The notes beneath the pieces are model-generated. The model searched no databases and was not told the origin of the DNA. It saw only the letters and a list, made by a program, of their open reading frames with translations. The translations under genes and the position numbers were made by a program. This document shows positions 1 to 6,457 of a DNA stretch of 9,934 nt, piece after piece. The first letter of the stretch is position 1. Each line of letters starts with the position of its first letter. Location: NCBI GenBank assembly GCA_003242495.1, contig QGUO01000105.1:1-9934 (forward strand), read 5' to 3'. Source of the DNA: Pseudomonadota bacterium. Lineage in GTDB: Bacteria; Pseudomonadota; Gammaproteobacteria; Steroidobacterales; Steroidobacteraceae.

Positions 1-459
1 GTGGAAGATGGCGCCCATGCTGGCGCGCACCGCCTTGGGATTGTACGGATCGACGCTGTCGGGGCTCAGCAGAGCACGCAGGTTCCCGAACCACGAAAGC
101 GTGCGCAGCACCGTGCCCAGGTTGCCAGGATCCTGGATCTCGTGCAGGTAGAAGCAGCGCTCACCCGCAACGGCCGTGGCCGGGGTGCGTCGCGGAATGG
201 GCACGAGCGCCAAGATGCCGGGTGGCGTCTGGGTTGCGGCGATGCGTTCCATCTGGCGCTTGCCAATCTCGTGGCGGCGCAGGCCGCTTGGCCAGTGTGC
301 GTAGTCGCTGGTGACGAACAGCTCGCTTGCCCGCCAGGCCGGATCACGCGCGGCCGCCTTCTCGAGCTCCAGCACGAGATGCTCGCCTTCCACCAGGAAG
401 TAGCCGAAGGCTTCCCGATATTTTTTCTGGTGCAGCTTCTTGATGTCGTCGAGCTTCAT
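1..459 (-). CDS. TrmH/SpoU-family RNA 2'-O-methyltransferase (5' part, runs off the left edge)
   Basis: The reverse strand encodes the first 153 residues of a SPOUT-class RNA ribose 2'-O-methyltransferase, an enzyme family that uses S-adenosylmethionine to methylate rRNA or tRNA. The N-terminus (MKLDDIKKLHQKKYRE, then FLVEGEHLV at about 21-29) is the usual substrate-binding domain opening of this family. Family motif 1 appears as DPGNLGTVLRT, with Asn113 and the catalytic Arg119. Motif 2 is present as PYNPKAVRASMG at about 138-149. Motif 3, which completes the SAM pocket and the knot, lies beyond the window; full-length members have roughly 250-270 residues. The ATG at 457-459 was chosen because the homologous N-terminus begins there, although no Shine-Dalgarno is visible. 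It is divergent from rlmE. The exact RNA target cannot be told from this part. Confidence 0.93.
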   Translation of the reverse strand, partial: MKLDDIKKLHQKKYREAFGYFLVEGEHLVLELEKAAARDPAWRASELFVTSDYAHWPSGLRRHEIGKRQMERIAATQTPPGILALVPIPRRTPATAVAGERCFYLHEIQDPGNLGTVLRTLSWFGNLRALLSPDSVDPYNPKAVRASMGAIFH

Positions 460-685
460 CGCGCGGACCCGGTGAGGCGCGGCCGGCGGGTGCCGCGGCC
501 CGGCATGCGTGGCGTACGGCCCGGCGACGGCAACCTCGAATCAACGATGCGAATCACGGCTCTCCTGGAGCGAGGCGGTAACCGGGCATCCTGCCACGCC
601 GGTGCGCAGCGGGCAAAATCGGGTCTTATCCCGCCCGCCGCGACGCCGCCCATGGAACGCCAGCCGGGCAGCCGTGCCAGATCAC

Positions 686-710
686 GGCCCGGACCCCCGA
701 ATGCCGGGCC
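686..710. repeat. GC-rich inverted repeat upstream of the rlmE promoter candidate
   Basis: GGCCCGG at 686-692 is matched by CCGGGCC at 704-710, giving a perfect 7-bp stem with an 11-base loop. It lies 23 bases upstream of the TG of the candidate extended -10 element. No T-tract follows, so it is not a typical intrinsic terminator. It could be an operator or a chance palindrome in GC-rich DNA. Confidence 0.4.
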
Positions 711-732
711 GCGCGAAGGGCCGCAGACAACT

Positions 733-741
733 TGCTACAAT
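733..741 (+). promoter_or_regulatory. Candidate extended -10 promoter for rlmE
   Basis: TGCTACAAT fits an extended -10 element (TG, one base, then TACAAT, five of six matches to TATAAT). No good -35 hexamer is visible 16-18 bases upstream, which is common for extended -10 promoters. Transcription would start near 748, leaving a leader of about 105 bases before the rlmE ATG. Similar elements precede two other transcription units in this window. Confidence 0.45.
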
Positions 742-853
742 GGCGTCGTCTCGCGATGTTCACGCGACTCGCCCGGCCGCGTCCGCGCATCGACGCCCGG
801 TGCCGGCAGCGCGATTCTCCTGCCGATTTCCAAGGCCCGTTGGCCCGGTTCAT

Positions 854-1477
854 ATGGCCCGATCCAAGAGCAGCCGCCGTTGGTTGCAAGAGCATGTCAA
901 CGATCCGTACGTCAAGCAGGCCCAGAAGGAGGGCTATCGTTCGCGTGCCAGCTACAAATTGCTGGAGCTGAACGAAAAGGACAGGCTGATCCGCCCGGGC
1001 ATGCTGGTGGTGGATCTGGGCGCGGCGCCCGGAAGCTGGTCGCAGGTCGCCGCGCGCCTGGTCGGCGCGAAAGGCCGGGTGGTCGCCACCGACATCCTGC
1101 CCATGACGCCGCTCAACGATGTCGAGTTCATCCAGGGCGACTTCACGGAAGAAAGCGTGCTTCATGGCATCCTCGACTTGCTCGGCGGCCAGCAGGCCGA
1201 TCTGGTGATGTCCGATCTGGCCCCCAACCTGAGCGGCATCGACTCCGCCGATCAGGCTGCCTCCATTTATCTCGTGGAGCTGGCGCTCGATCTCGCCCGG
1301 CGTGTGCTCAAGCCCGGGAGCGGCAACTTCGTCGCGAAGGTGTTCCAGGGCGTCGGCAGTGATGCCTATATCAAGGAGCTGCGAACTGCCTTTGGCAAGG
1401 TCACGATCCGCAAGCCTGCCGCTTCGCGTCCGCGCTCGCGGGAGATCTACGTCGTGGCGAAAGGCTTCAAGGGCTGA
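854..1477 (+). CDS. rlmE: RlmE, 23S rRNA (uridine(2552)-2'-O)-methyltransferase (FtsJ/RrmJ)
   Basis: This 207-residue protein matches RlmE in length (E. coli 209) and motifs. RlmE methylates the 2'-OH of U2552 in the A-loop of 23S rRNA on the 50S particle, late in ribosome assembly. The SAM-binding motif DLGAAPGSWSQ lies at residues 54-64. The catalytic K-D-K-E tetrad is visible as Lys35 (in RASYKLLEL), Asp121 (in MSDLAPNLSG), Lys162 (in FVAKVFQG) and Glu197 (in RSREIYVVAKGF). The ATG at 854 gives the family N-terminus MARSKSSRRW; the frame is open further upstream, but that part has no homology. No Shine-Dalgarno precedes this ATG. The usual neighbours yhbY and ftsH are missing, so the gene seems to stand alone behind its own promoter. 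The identification is firm. Confidence 0.97.
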   Translation: MARSKSSRRWLQEHVNDPYVKQAQKEGYRSRASYKLLELNEKDRLIRPGMLVVDLGAAPGSWSQVAARLVGAKGRVVATDILPMTPLNDVEFIQGDFTEESVLHGILDLLGGQQADLVMSDLAPNLSGIDSADQAASIYLVELALDLARRVLKPGSGNFVAKVFQGVGSDAYIKELRTAFGKVTIRKPAASRPRSREIYVVAKGFKG

Positions 1478-1540
1478 TCGTGCCCATTTCTGGGCGAACG
1501 CACCGCCCAGGGCGCGCTCGCCGTCGCGTCGTCCATCTAC

Positions 1541-1562
1541 GCTGCGGGCATGCCCTCGCAGC
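1541..1562. repeat. Hairpin downstream of rlmE
   Basis: GCTGCGGG at 1541-1548 can pair with CCC and CGCAGC (1553-1562) around a CATGC loop, giving eight base pairs with one bulged T at 1556. No T-run follows. It may stabilise the 3' end of the rlmE transcript or act as a weak terminator. A chance fold is also possible in this GC-rich DNA. Confidence 0.35.
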
Positions 1563-1585
1563 TGCACGAGATTCTGCTTCTGCGC

Positions 1586-1597
1586 TACTGGCCAGTA
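1586..1597. promoter_or_regulatory. Perfect 12-bp palindrome, possible operator
   Basis: TACTGGCCAGTA is a perfect palindrome with no spacer, about 226 bases upstream of the transporter start. Dyads of this kind are typical binding sites for dimeric regulators (TetR- or MarR-like), which often control efflux pumps. No regulator gene is present in the window, and one copy only was seen, so the regulatory role is a guess. Confidence 0.3.
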
Positions 1598-1822
1598 CCG
1601 GCCTCGACCCTCACCGGGCGACGATGTATGGTGATCTGGTCTTTCATCATTGCGGCGAGGACGTGCGCCGGAGAGCTGCCGAGCATGAACCGGGAGGCGT
1701 CTGCGCCGCAGGTTGAGCCGGCGCATCCGCTTGGTGCTGCCGAAACGCATTGAGCTGCGGTCGCGTGGACGGCACGATAGCAGCTCCGCCGCCATGCCGA
1801 ACCGCCCCGCGCTCCCCAGCAC

Positions 1823-3253
1823 TTGAACGCCAATCAGTCAGCCAGCGCGCCCATTCCGCGCCTCATTGCCCTCATCGTCGCCGGCGCCATGTTCATGGCG
1901 CAGCTCGACAGCACGGTGGTCATGTTGGCGCTGCCGCAAATGGCGGCCTCTTTCGGCATTCAGCCGGTCGACCTCAGCATCGGGGTGACCATCTATATTC
2001 TCGTGCAGGCGGTCTTTCTGCCCAGCGCCAGCTGGGTGGCGGACCGCTTCGGGGCACGCCGCGTGTTTGCCGCCGCGCTGATCGGATTCACCGTTGCATC
2101 AATCCTGTGCGCCCTGAGTGAAAGCCTCGTCGAATTCGTCGCCGCGCGTGTGCTGCAGGGCATGGCGGCGGCCTGGATGACCCCGGTCGGCCGCATCGTG
2201 ATGCTGCAGGCGACCCCCAAGGAGAATCTCGTCAACGTCATCACCATCACGACCATCCCCATGCTGCTCGCGCCCACGCTCGGCCCGCCGCTGGGAGGAT
2301 TCGTGACCACTTTTTTGTCCTGGCATTGGATTTTCCTGCTGAACGTGCCTTTCGGGCTCGCAGGGGTGCTGTTGGTGCTGCGCTACATTCCGGCCTCGAG
2401 CGAAGCGCAACGGCGGCCTTTCGATGTGTTTGGGTTTCTCACCTTCGGCGCTGCAGTCAGCGCGGTGCTGTATGGCATGGACCGTGTCAGCGCCGGCGGC
2501 GGGACCGGGTCCATTCCCGCTGCCCTGATCGTCGCCGGTCTCGCCTGCGGCTTCGTCGCAGTGCGCCACCTTGCCCGACATCCCCACCCCGTGATCTCGC
2601 TCGCCTCGTTGCGCATTCCGACCTACTCGATCGCCACCATCGGTGGCGGTGCATTCGCCCGGCTCCCGCTCAGGGCGTTGCCGTTCATCCTGCCGCTTTT
2701 CTTTCAGATCGTGTTCGAGTTGAGCGCCTTCGAGACCGGGTTGTTGCTGCTCGCCCTCAACGGCGCCGACCTCGTGCTGAAACCTCTCGTGGGCCGCACA
2801 TTGAAACGCTTCGGATTCCGGACAGTGATGCTGGCCACCGGGGTTCTTTCGGCGCTTTCGGTGGCCGCCTGCGCGGCTTTTGCCCCGGACTCTCCCATGT
2901 GGGTCATCTGCGCGGTGTTGCTGGCGAGCGGCATGTTCCGCTCGATTCTGTTTTCTGCGCTCGGCTCCATCGCCTTCGCCGACGTGCCCAAAGACCAGAT
3001 CGGCAGCGCCTCGGTGCTCTGGAACGTGGTCATCCAAGTGACCAACGCGCTGGCCGTTTCCTGCTCCGTCATCCTGCTCAACCTCAGCACGGTGCTGGGG
3101 GGCGAAAAAGATGTGCCCACGCTGGTCGATTTCCAGGTCACCCTGCTGGCTCTGGCCGCGCTCGGGCTGGGCGCAGCCTTCACATTCCGCCGGCTGCCTC
3201 CGGATGCGGCCGCACACGTGAGTGGCCACCGATCCGCCGGCTCGGGCGCCTGA
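1823..3253 (+). CDS. MFS transporter, DHA2 (EmrB/QacA, MdtD-like) drug:H+ antiporter family
   Basis: This 476-residue inner-membrane protein has the layout of 14-helix DHA2 exporters and resembles E. coli MdtD (471 residues). Motif D1 is seen in MAQLDSTVVMLALPQMA in helix 1. Motif A, WVADRFGARRVFA, lies in the loop after helix 2. A motif B-like RVLQGMAAAWMTPVGR lies in helix 4. Motif C, LGPPLGGFVTTFLSWHWIF, marks helix 5 and is the antiporter signature. Hydrophobic segments continue to about residue 455, followed by a short polar tail. The family exports drugs or metabolites in exchange for protons; the substrate is unknown here. The start is TTG at 1823, because an in-frame TAG lies at 1778-1780 with no ATG or GTG between, and the next ATG falls inside helix 1. 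No Shine-Dalgarno is visible. No EmrA-type adaptor or regulator is adjacent. Confidence 0.92.
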   Translation: MNANQSASAPIPRLIALIVAGAMFMAQLDSTVVMLALPQMAASFGIQPVDLSIGVTIYILVQAVFLPSASWVADRFGARRVFAAALIGFTVASILCALSESLVEFVAARVLQGMAAAWMTPVGRIVMLQATPKENLVNVITITTIPMLLAPTLGPPLGGFVTTFLSWHWIFLLNVPFGLAGVLLVLRYIPASSEAQRRPFDVFGFLTFGAAVSAVLYGMDRVSAGGGTGSIPAALIVAGLACGFVAVRHLARHPHPVISLASLRIPTYSIATIGGGAFARLPLRALPFILPLFFQIVFELSAFETGLLLLALNGADLVLKPLVGRTLKRFGFRTVMLATGVLSALSVAACAAFAPDSPMWVICAVLLASGMFRSILFSALGSIAFADVPKDQIGSASVLWNVVIQVTNALAVSCSVILLNLSTVLGGEKDVPTLVDFQVTLLALAALGLGAAFTFRRLPPDAAAHVSGHRSAGSGA

Positions 3254-3262
3254 GCCGGCGGA
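3233..3262 (+). terminator. Hairpin overlapping the transporter stop codon
   Basis: TCCGCCGGCTC at 3233-3243 pairs perfectly with GAGCCGGCGGA at 3252-3262 (11 bp, 8-base loop). The TGA stop at 3251-3253 spans the loop and right arm. No T-tract follows, so this is not a canonical intrinsic terminator. It more likely protects the mRNA end or aids a Rho-type stop. Confidence 0.5.
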
Positions 3263-3364
3263 GGATGACGAGCCGCGGCCGGTGTGCGGCGGCTTGGATG
3301 GGAAGCAAAGAGCAGGCCTTCTCCGTCCACAAAACTTAACAAGTCGATTGGCGGCCAGTTCGGA

Positions 3365-3389
3365 CCCGGGCTGCAAACGGCAACCCGGG
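3365..3389. repeat. Inverted repeat upstream of the oxidoreductase promoter
   Basis: CCCGGG at 3365-3370 and CCCGGG at 3384-3389 form a 6-bp stem. After one mismatch, TGC (3372-3374) and GCA (3380-3382) pair as well around an AAACG loop. The right arm ends three bases before the TG of the candidate extended -10 element, so the repeat covers the -35 zone. That position fits an operator. It could instead be part of the terminator of the upstream transporter. Confidence 0.45.
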
Positions 3390-3392
3390 ATC

Positions 3393-3401
3393 TGCTACGC
3401 T
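3393..3401 (+). promoter_or_regulatory. Candidate extended -10 promoter for the molybdenum hydroxylase operon
   Basis: TGCTACGCT fits an extended -10 element (TG, one base, TACGCT, four of six matches to TATAAT). No clear -35 is visible. Transcription would begin near 3408, about 28 bases before the ATG at 3436, with the Shine-Dalgarno in that leader. It shares TGCTAC with the rlmE promoter candidate. Confidence 0.4.
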
Positions 3402-3435
3402 TGCCGCGGCCTAGCGAATGCGGGGAGATATAGCC

Positions 3436-3918
3436 ATGGCTGCCTTTACGATCACGGTGAACGGCGAAAAACGCACGGTAGACGTGGACGGCGAAATGCC
3501 GCTGCTCTGGGTGCTGCGCGACGAGCTCGACCTGAAGGGGACGAAATTCGGCTGTGGTATCGCACAGTGCGGTGCCTGCACCGTCCATATCAACGGGACG
3601 CCCGTCCGTTCCTGTGTGACCCCCATCGCAGCCGTGGGCGAGGCCGAGGTGACCACCATCGAAGGCATCGGCGCCGATCCGGTCGGCAAGAAGGTGCAGG
3701 AGGCCTGGCTCGAGCTCGACGTGCCGCAATGCGGTTATTGCCAGGCGGGACAGATCATGTCGGCGACCGCCCTGTTGTCCAAGAACGCACAACCCAACGA
3801 CAAGGACATCGACAACGCCATGAGCGGCAACATCTGTCGTTGCGCCACGTATACGCGCATCCGGGCAGCCATCAAGCAGGCTGCCGGGCTGCCCACTGCC
3901 GATTCGCGGGAGGTGTGA
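3436..3918 (+). CDS. [2Fe-2S] subunit of a molybdenum hydroxylase (IorA-like, isoquinoline 1-oxidoreductase/aldehyde dehydrogenase type)
   Basis: This 160-residue protein is the small iron-sulphur subunit of a xanthine dehydrogenase-family enzyme, passing electrons from the molybdenum site to an outside acceptor. The N-terminal plant-ferredoxin domain holds Cys40, Cys45, Cys48 (FGCGIAQCGACTV) and Cys60 for the first [2Fe-2S] cluster. The helical C-terminal domain holds Cys99 and Cys102 (QCGYCQAGQ) with Cys134 and Cys136 (NICRCATY) for the second. All eight ligands are intact. The LLWVLRDELDLKGTKFGCG stretch is typical of the IorA type. The ATG at 3436 has GGGGAG at 3422-3427, eight bases upstream; an earlier in-frame ATG at 3418 lacks one. 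It has no signal peptide and is probably exported piggyback with the Tat-tagged large subunit, whose start lies one base after this stop. Confidence 0.94.
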   Translation: MAAFTITVNGEKRTVDVDGEMPLLWVLRDELDLKGTKFGCGIAQCGACTVHINGTPVRSCVTPIAAVGEAEVTTIEGIGADPVGKKVQEAWLELDVPQCGYCQAGQIMSATALLSKNAQPNDKDIDNAMSGNICRCATYTRIRAAIKQAAGLPTADSREV

Positions 3919-3919
3919 A

Positions 3920-6196
3920 ATGGCACGCACAAGCACGCTCGAGCAGGCCACTGCCACGACTGCCGTTCAGGCCATGCCGGAGAGCGGCCCGGCCGCGATC
4001 TCGCGCCGTACCTTCCTCACCGTGAGTGCGGCCGCCGGCGGCGGCCTGTTGCTGGGATTCACACTGCCGCAGCTCGCCAAGGCGAACGGCGCGGCGGCCG
4101 CGCCGTTGAATGCGTTCGTGCGCATTGCGCGGGACGGCATCGTCACGATCATCGCCAAGTCCCCGGAAGTCGGCCAGGGCGTAAAGAACATGTTGCCCAT
4201 GCTGATCGCCGAGGAGCTCGATGTCGCCTGGAAGAATGTGCGCATCGAACAGGCCAAGCTCGACCCCGTCTATGGTCCGCAGTTTGCGGGCGGCAGCTTC
4301 TCCACGCCCATGCACTGGGATTCGCTGCGGCGCGTCGGCGCGGCCGGTCGCCACATGCTCGTGACCGCTGCAGCCCAGACCTGGGGCGTGCCGGCGGAGG
4401 AATGTGAGACCTCCGAGGGTGTCGTGCGCCACAAGGGGTCGGGCAAGACACTGACCTACGGTGAGCTTGCCGCCAAGGCGGCGCGCTTGAAGGCGCCGGA
4501 TCCGAACTCGCTCAAGCTGAAGGATCCGAAGGACTACAAGATCATCGGCCAGCCGCTGCCCGGCGTCGACAATCCGCTCATCGTGGAGGGCAAGCCGCTT
4601 TTCGGCATCGACGTCAAAGTGCCCGGCATGCGCCATGCCGTGTTCCAGAAGTCGCCCGTGGTCGGCAGCCGCATCGTCAGTGCCAATATCGACGAGATCA
4701 AGGCGCTGCCCGGCGTGCGCAATGCATTCATCGTGAGGGGCGCCGATGACAACGGCCTGCCGGACGGCATGTCGGTCACGGTGCTGGAGGGCGTGGCCAT
4801 CGTGGCCGACTCGTGGTGGGTGGCCGAACGCGCCCGCCAGAAGCTCAAGATCGAGTGGGCCGAGAACCCGATCGCGACCCAGAGCAGCAAGTCCTTCGCA
4901 GAGCAGGCGGAGCGCCTCTCGAAAGAGGCGCCGACGAAAGTCGTGCGCAAGGACGGTGACGTCGACGCGGCGCTCGGGCGTGCGGCCAAGACCGTCGAGG
5001 CGGCCTATGCCTATCCGTTCCTCTCACACGCTACGCTCGAGCCCCAGAACTGCACCGCGCATTACAAGAACGGCAAGGTCGAGATCTGGGCACCCACCCA
5101 GATGCCGGATCGCGGGCGCGCCCTGGTGGCCAGCACGTTGGGCATCAAGCCGGAAGATGTCACCATTCATCTGATCCGCTGCGGTGGCGGCTTCGGCCGG
5201 CGTCTGGCCAACGATTACATGGTCGAGGCCGCCGTGATCTCCAAGATGCAGGGTGAGCCCGTGAAGCTGGTCTGGAACCGGACCGACGACATGCGTCACG
5301 ACATGTACCGCCCCGCAGGCTTCCACTACTTCAAGGCAGGGCTCGACGCCGACGGCAAGCTCATCGCCTTCCGCGATCACTTCGTCACCTTCGGTGAAGG
5401 CGACAAGGTCGCGAGCAGCGCCGAGATCACCGAGAACGAGTTCCCCGCGCGCTTCGTCGACAACCTCGAGATCGGCATGTCCCTCATTCCCCTCGGCATT
5501 CCGACCGGGCCGTTGCGCGCACCGGGCAGCAACGGGTTGGCGTTCGCCTTCGGATCGTTCATGGATGAGCTGGCGCATGCGGCCGGCAAGGATCCGCTCG
5601 AATTCCTGCTCGAGGTGTTCGGTGAGCCGCGTGTGCTCGAAGCGCCGCCGCCGGCCTTCGGTATGCGCATGCCGCCCTTCGATGTGGGCCGTGCGCGCGG
5701 CGTGCTCGAGCTGGTTCGCGAGAAATCGGGCTGGGGCCAGCGCCAGCTGCCCAAGGGTACCGGCATGGGCGTGGCCTTCTATTACAGCCACATGGGCTAT
5801 TTCGCCGAGGTGGTGCAGGTCACGGCCGGGCCGCAGGGCATCAAGCTGGACAAGATCTGGGTGGCCGGCGACGTCGGCAGTCAGATCATCAATCCCAGCA
5901 TGGCCAAGAACCAGTGCGAGGGCGCTGCGCTCGACGGCATTGGCGAGTGCTTCCAGGAAATCACCATCGAGGGCGGCAGCGTGGTGCAGAGCAACTTGCA
6001 CGAGTACCCGTTGCTGCGCATGAACCAGGCGCCGCCGGTAGAGGTGCATTTCCGGCTGAGCGACGCGCCGCCGACCGGGCTCGGCGAGCCGGCACTGCCG
6101 CCGGCCATCCCGGCGTTGTGTAATGCGATCTTCGCCGCCACCGGCCAGCGGGTGCGCAAGCTGCCCATCAAGCTGACGGATTTCCGCATTACTTGA
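3920..6196 (+). CDS. Molybdopterin-binding large subunit of a molybdenum hydroxylase (IorB-like), Tat-exported
   Basis: This 758-residue protein is the catalytic subunit that binds the molybdenum-pterin cofactor and hydroxylates an aldehyde or N-heterocycle with water as oxygen source. A twin-arginine signal, SRRTFL at 28-33 followed by a hydrophobic stretch to about 53, shows export of the folded enzyme to the periplasm. Cofactor-site motifs include GGGFGRR at 422-428 and PTGPLRAPG at 528-536. GLGEP near the C-terminus holds Glu723, which aligns with the catalytic glutamate of the xanthine dehydrogenase family. Length fits IorB (about 730-780). The ATG at 3920 has GGGAGGTG just upstream, overlapping the end of the small-subunit gene, so the two are translationally coupled. 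No cytochrome c subunit, FAD subunit or XdhC-like chaperone gene is adjacent. The substrate cannot be deduced; an aldehyde or isoquinoline/quinoline-like ring is possible. Confidence 0.93.
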   Translation: MARTSTLEQATATTAVQAMPESGPAAISRRTFLTVSAAAGGGLLLGFTLPQLAKANGAAAAPLNAFVRIARDGIVTIIAKSPEVGQGVKNMLPMLIAEELDVAWKNVRIEQAKLDPVYGPQFAGGSFSTPMHWDSLRRVGAAGRHMLVTAAAQTWGVPAEECETSEGVVRHKGSGKTLTYGELAAKAARLKAPDPNSLKLKDPKDYKIIGQPLPGVDNPLIVEGKPLFGIDVKVPGMRHAVFQKSPVVGSRIVSANIDEIKALPGVRNAFIVRGADDNGLPDGMSVTVLEGVAIVADSWWVAERARQKLKIEWAENPIATQSSKSFAEQAERLSKEAPTKVVRKDGDVDAALGRAAKTVEAAYAYPFLSHATLEPQNCTAHYKNGKVEIWAPTQMPDRGRALVASTLGIKPEDVTIHLIRCGGGFGRRLANDYMVEAAVISKMQGEPVKLVWNRTDDMRHDMYRPAGFHYFKAGLDADGKLIAFRDHFVTFGEGDKVASSAEITENEFPARFVDNLEIGMSLIPLGIPTGPLRAPGSNGLAFAFGSFMDELAHAAGKDPLEFLLEVFGEPRVLEAPPPAFGMRMPPFDVGRARGVLELVREKSGWGQRQLPKGTGMGVAFYYSHMGYFAEVVQVTAGPQGIKLDKIWVAGDVGSQIINPSMAKNQCEGAALDGIGECFQEITIEGGSVVQSNLHEYPLLRMNQAPPVEVHFRLSDAPPTGLGEPALPPAIPALCNAIFAATGQRVRKLPIKLTDFRIT

Positions 6197-6253
6197 CGCC
6201 CGACGGCGGGCGCGGCGGCGTCCCGTCGCTCGGGTGTCGTTGCTGCCAGGCTG

Positions 6254-6298
6254 CAAACGAGCGGGGACGGATGACGAGTCCGTCCCCGCTTTCGTTTG
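6254..6298 (+). terminator. Intrinsic terminator of the molybdenum hydroxylase operon
   Basis: AGCGGGGACGGA at 6260-6271 pairs perfectly with TCCGTCCCCGCT at 6279-6290 (12 bp, 7-base loop TGACGAG), followed by TTCGTTT. After a TT bulge (6291-6292), CAAACG (6254-6259) can also pair with CGTTTG (6293-6298), so the T-rich tail may be drawn into the stem. The position 64 bases after the large-subunit stop fits termination of that operon and insulates the ACP operon. Confidence 0.85.
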
Positions 6299-6419
6299 GC
6301 CGCTGCGGGCGCGCGTCGCCGGCAGCGGGTGGCGGGCGGGTGCGGCTTCGCCAGCAGATCACGACGCCAGGTATCGGCGGCGCGGACCGGCGCTACGAGT
6401 CCGCGGACAGGCTGCGTGC

Positions 6420-6449
6420 CGCGGGTCGCGCCCGGGAGATCGCGGGTCG
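6420..6449. repeat. 9-bp direct repeat with 21-bp period at the ACP promoter
   Basis: CGCGGGTCG occurs at 6420-6428 and again at 6441-6449. The start-to-start distance is exactly 21 bp, two helical turns, so both copies face the same side of the DNA. The second copy covers the expected -35 zone of the promoter whose -10 lies at 6461-6466. The arrangement fits tandem activator or repressor sites. No regulator gene is present in the window. Confidence 0.45.
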
Positions 6450-6457
6450 TCGTGCGG

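Larger units (their letters stand above)
460..853. other. Divergent intergenic region between the TrmH-family gene and rlmE
   Basis: This stretch of 394 bases lies between two divergent start codons. I see no convincing gene in it. The reading frames that cross it are rich in Arg, Pro and Gly and resemble no family I know. The rlmE frame is open upstream to about 509, but that extension has no conserved sequence. The stretch holds a GC-rich inverted repeat at 686-710 and an extended -10 promoter candidate at 733-741 pointing to rlmE. No clear promoter was seen for the leftward gene. Confidence 0.6.
1478..1822. other. Intergenic region between rlmE and the MFS transporter gene
   Basis: I found no convincing gene in these 345 bases. 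The rlmE frame stays open for 91 codons past its stop, to a TGA at 1751-1753, but the translation resembles no known family and has no Shine-Dalgarno. A weak hairpin (GCCCA, TTTC loop, TGGGC at 1482-1495) follows the rlmE stop without a T-tract. A stronger hairpin lies at 1541-1562 and a perfect 12-bp palindrome at 1586-1597. No clear promoter for the transporter was recognised. Confidence 0.55.

Noticed and set aside
509..853. N-terminal extension of RlmE in the same frame
   Set aside because: The 115 extra residues show no homology, and the family N-terminus begins at the ATG at 854; the total length then matches E. coli RlmE.
1..1362. Long forward open frame opposite the TrmH-family gene and across rlmE
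   Set aside because: The translation is low-complexity Arg/Gly/Pro-rich and overlaps two confidently identified genes in other frames; it is a GC-rich shadow.
1478..1753. Open frame directly after the rlmE stop, as a small gene or read-through product
   Set aside because: No homology, no Shine-Dalgarno and no known RlmE with such a tail; 91 open codons are common by chance at this G+C.
626..1822. 398-codon reverse open frame across rlmE
   Set aside because: It is antisense to rlmE, with no recognisable domain and biased composition expected of a shadow frame.
2099..3376. 425-codon reverse open frame opposite the MFS gene
   Set aside because: Its His/Gln/Glu-rich translation mirrors the codon structure of the transporter; all transporter motifs are on the forward strand.
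5024..6256. 410-codon reverse open frame opposite the molybdopterin subunit
   Set aside because: It is a shadow of the large-subunit gene, which keeps its motifs up to the C-terminus.
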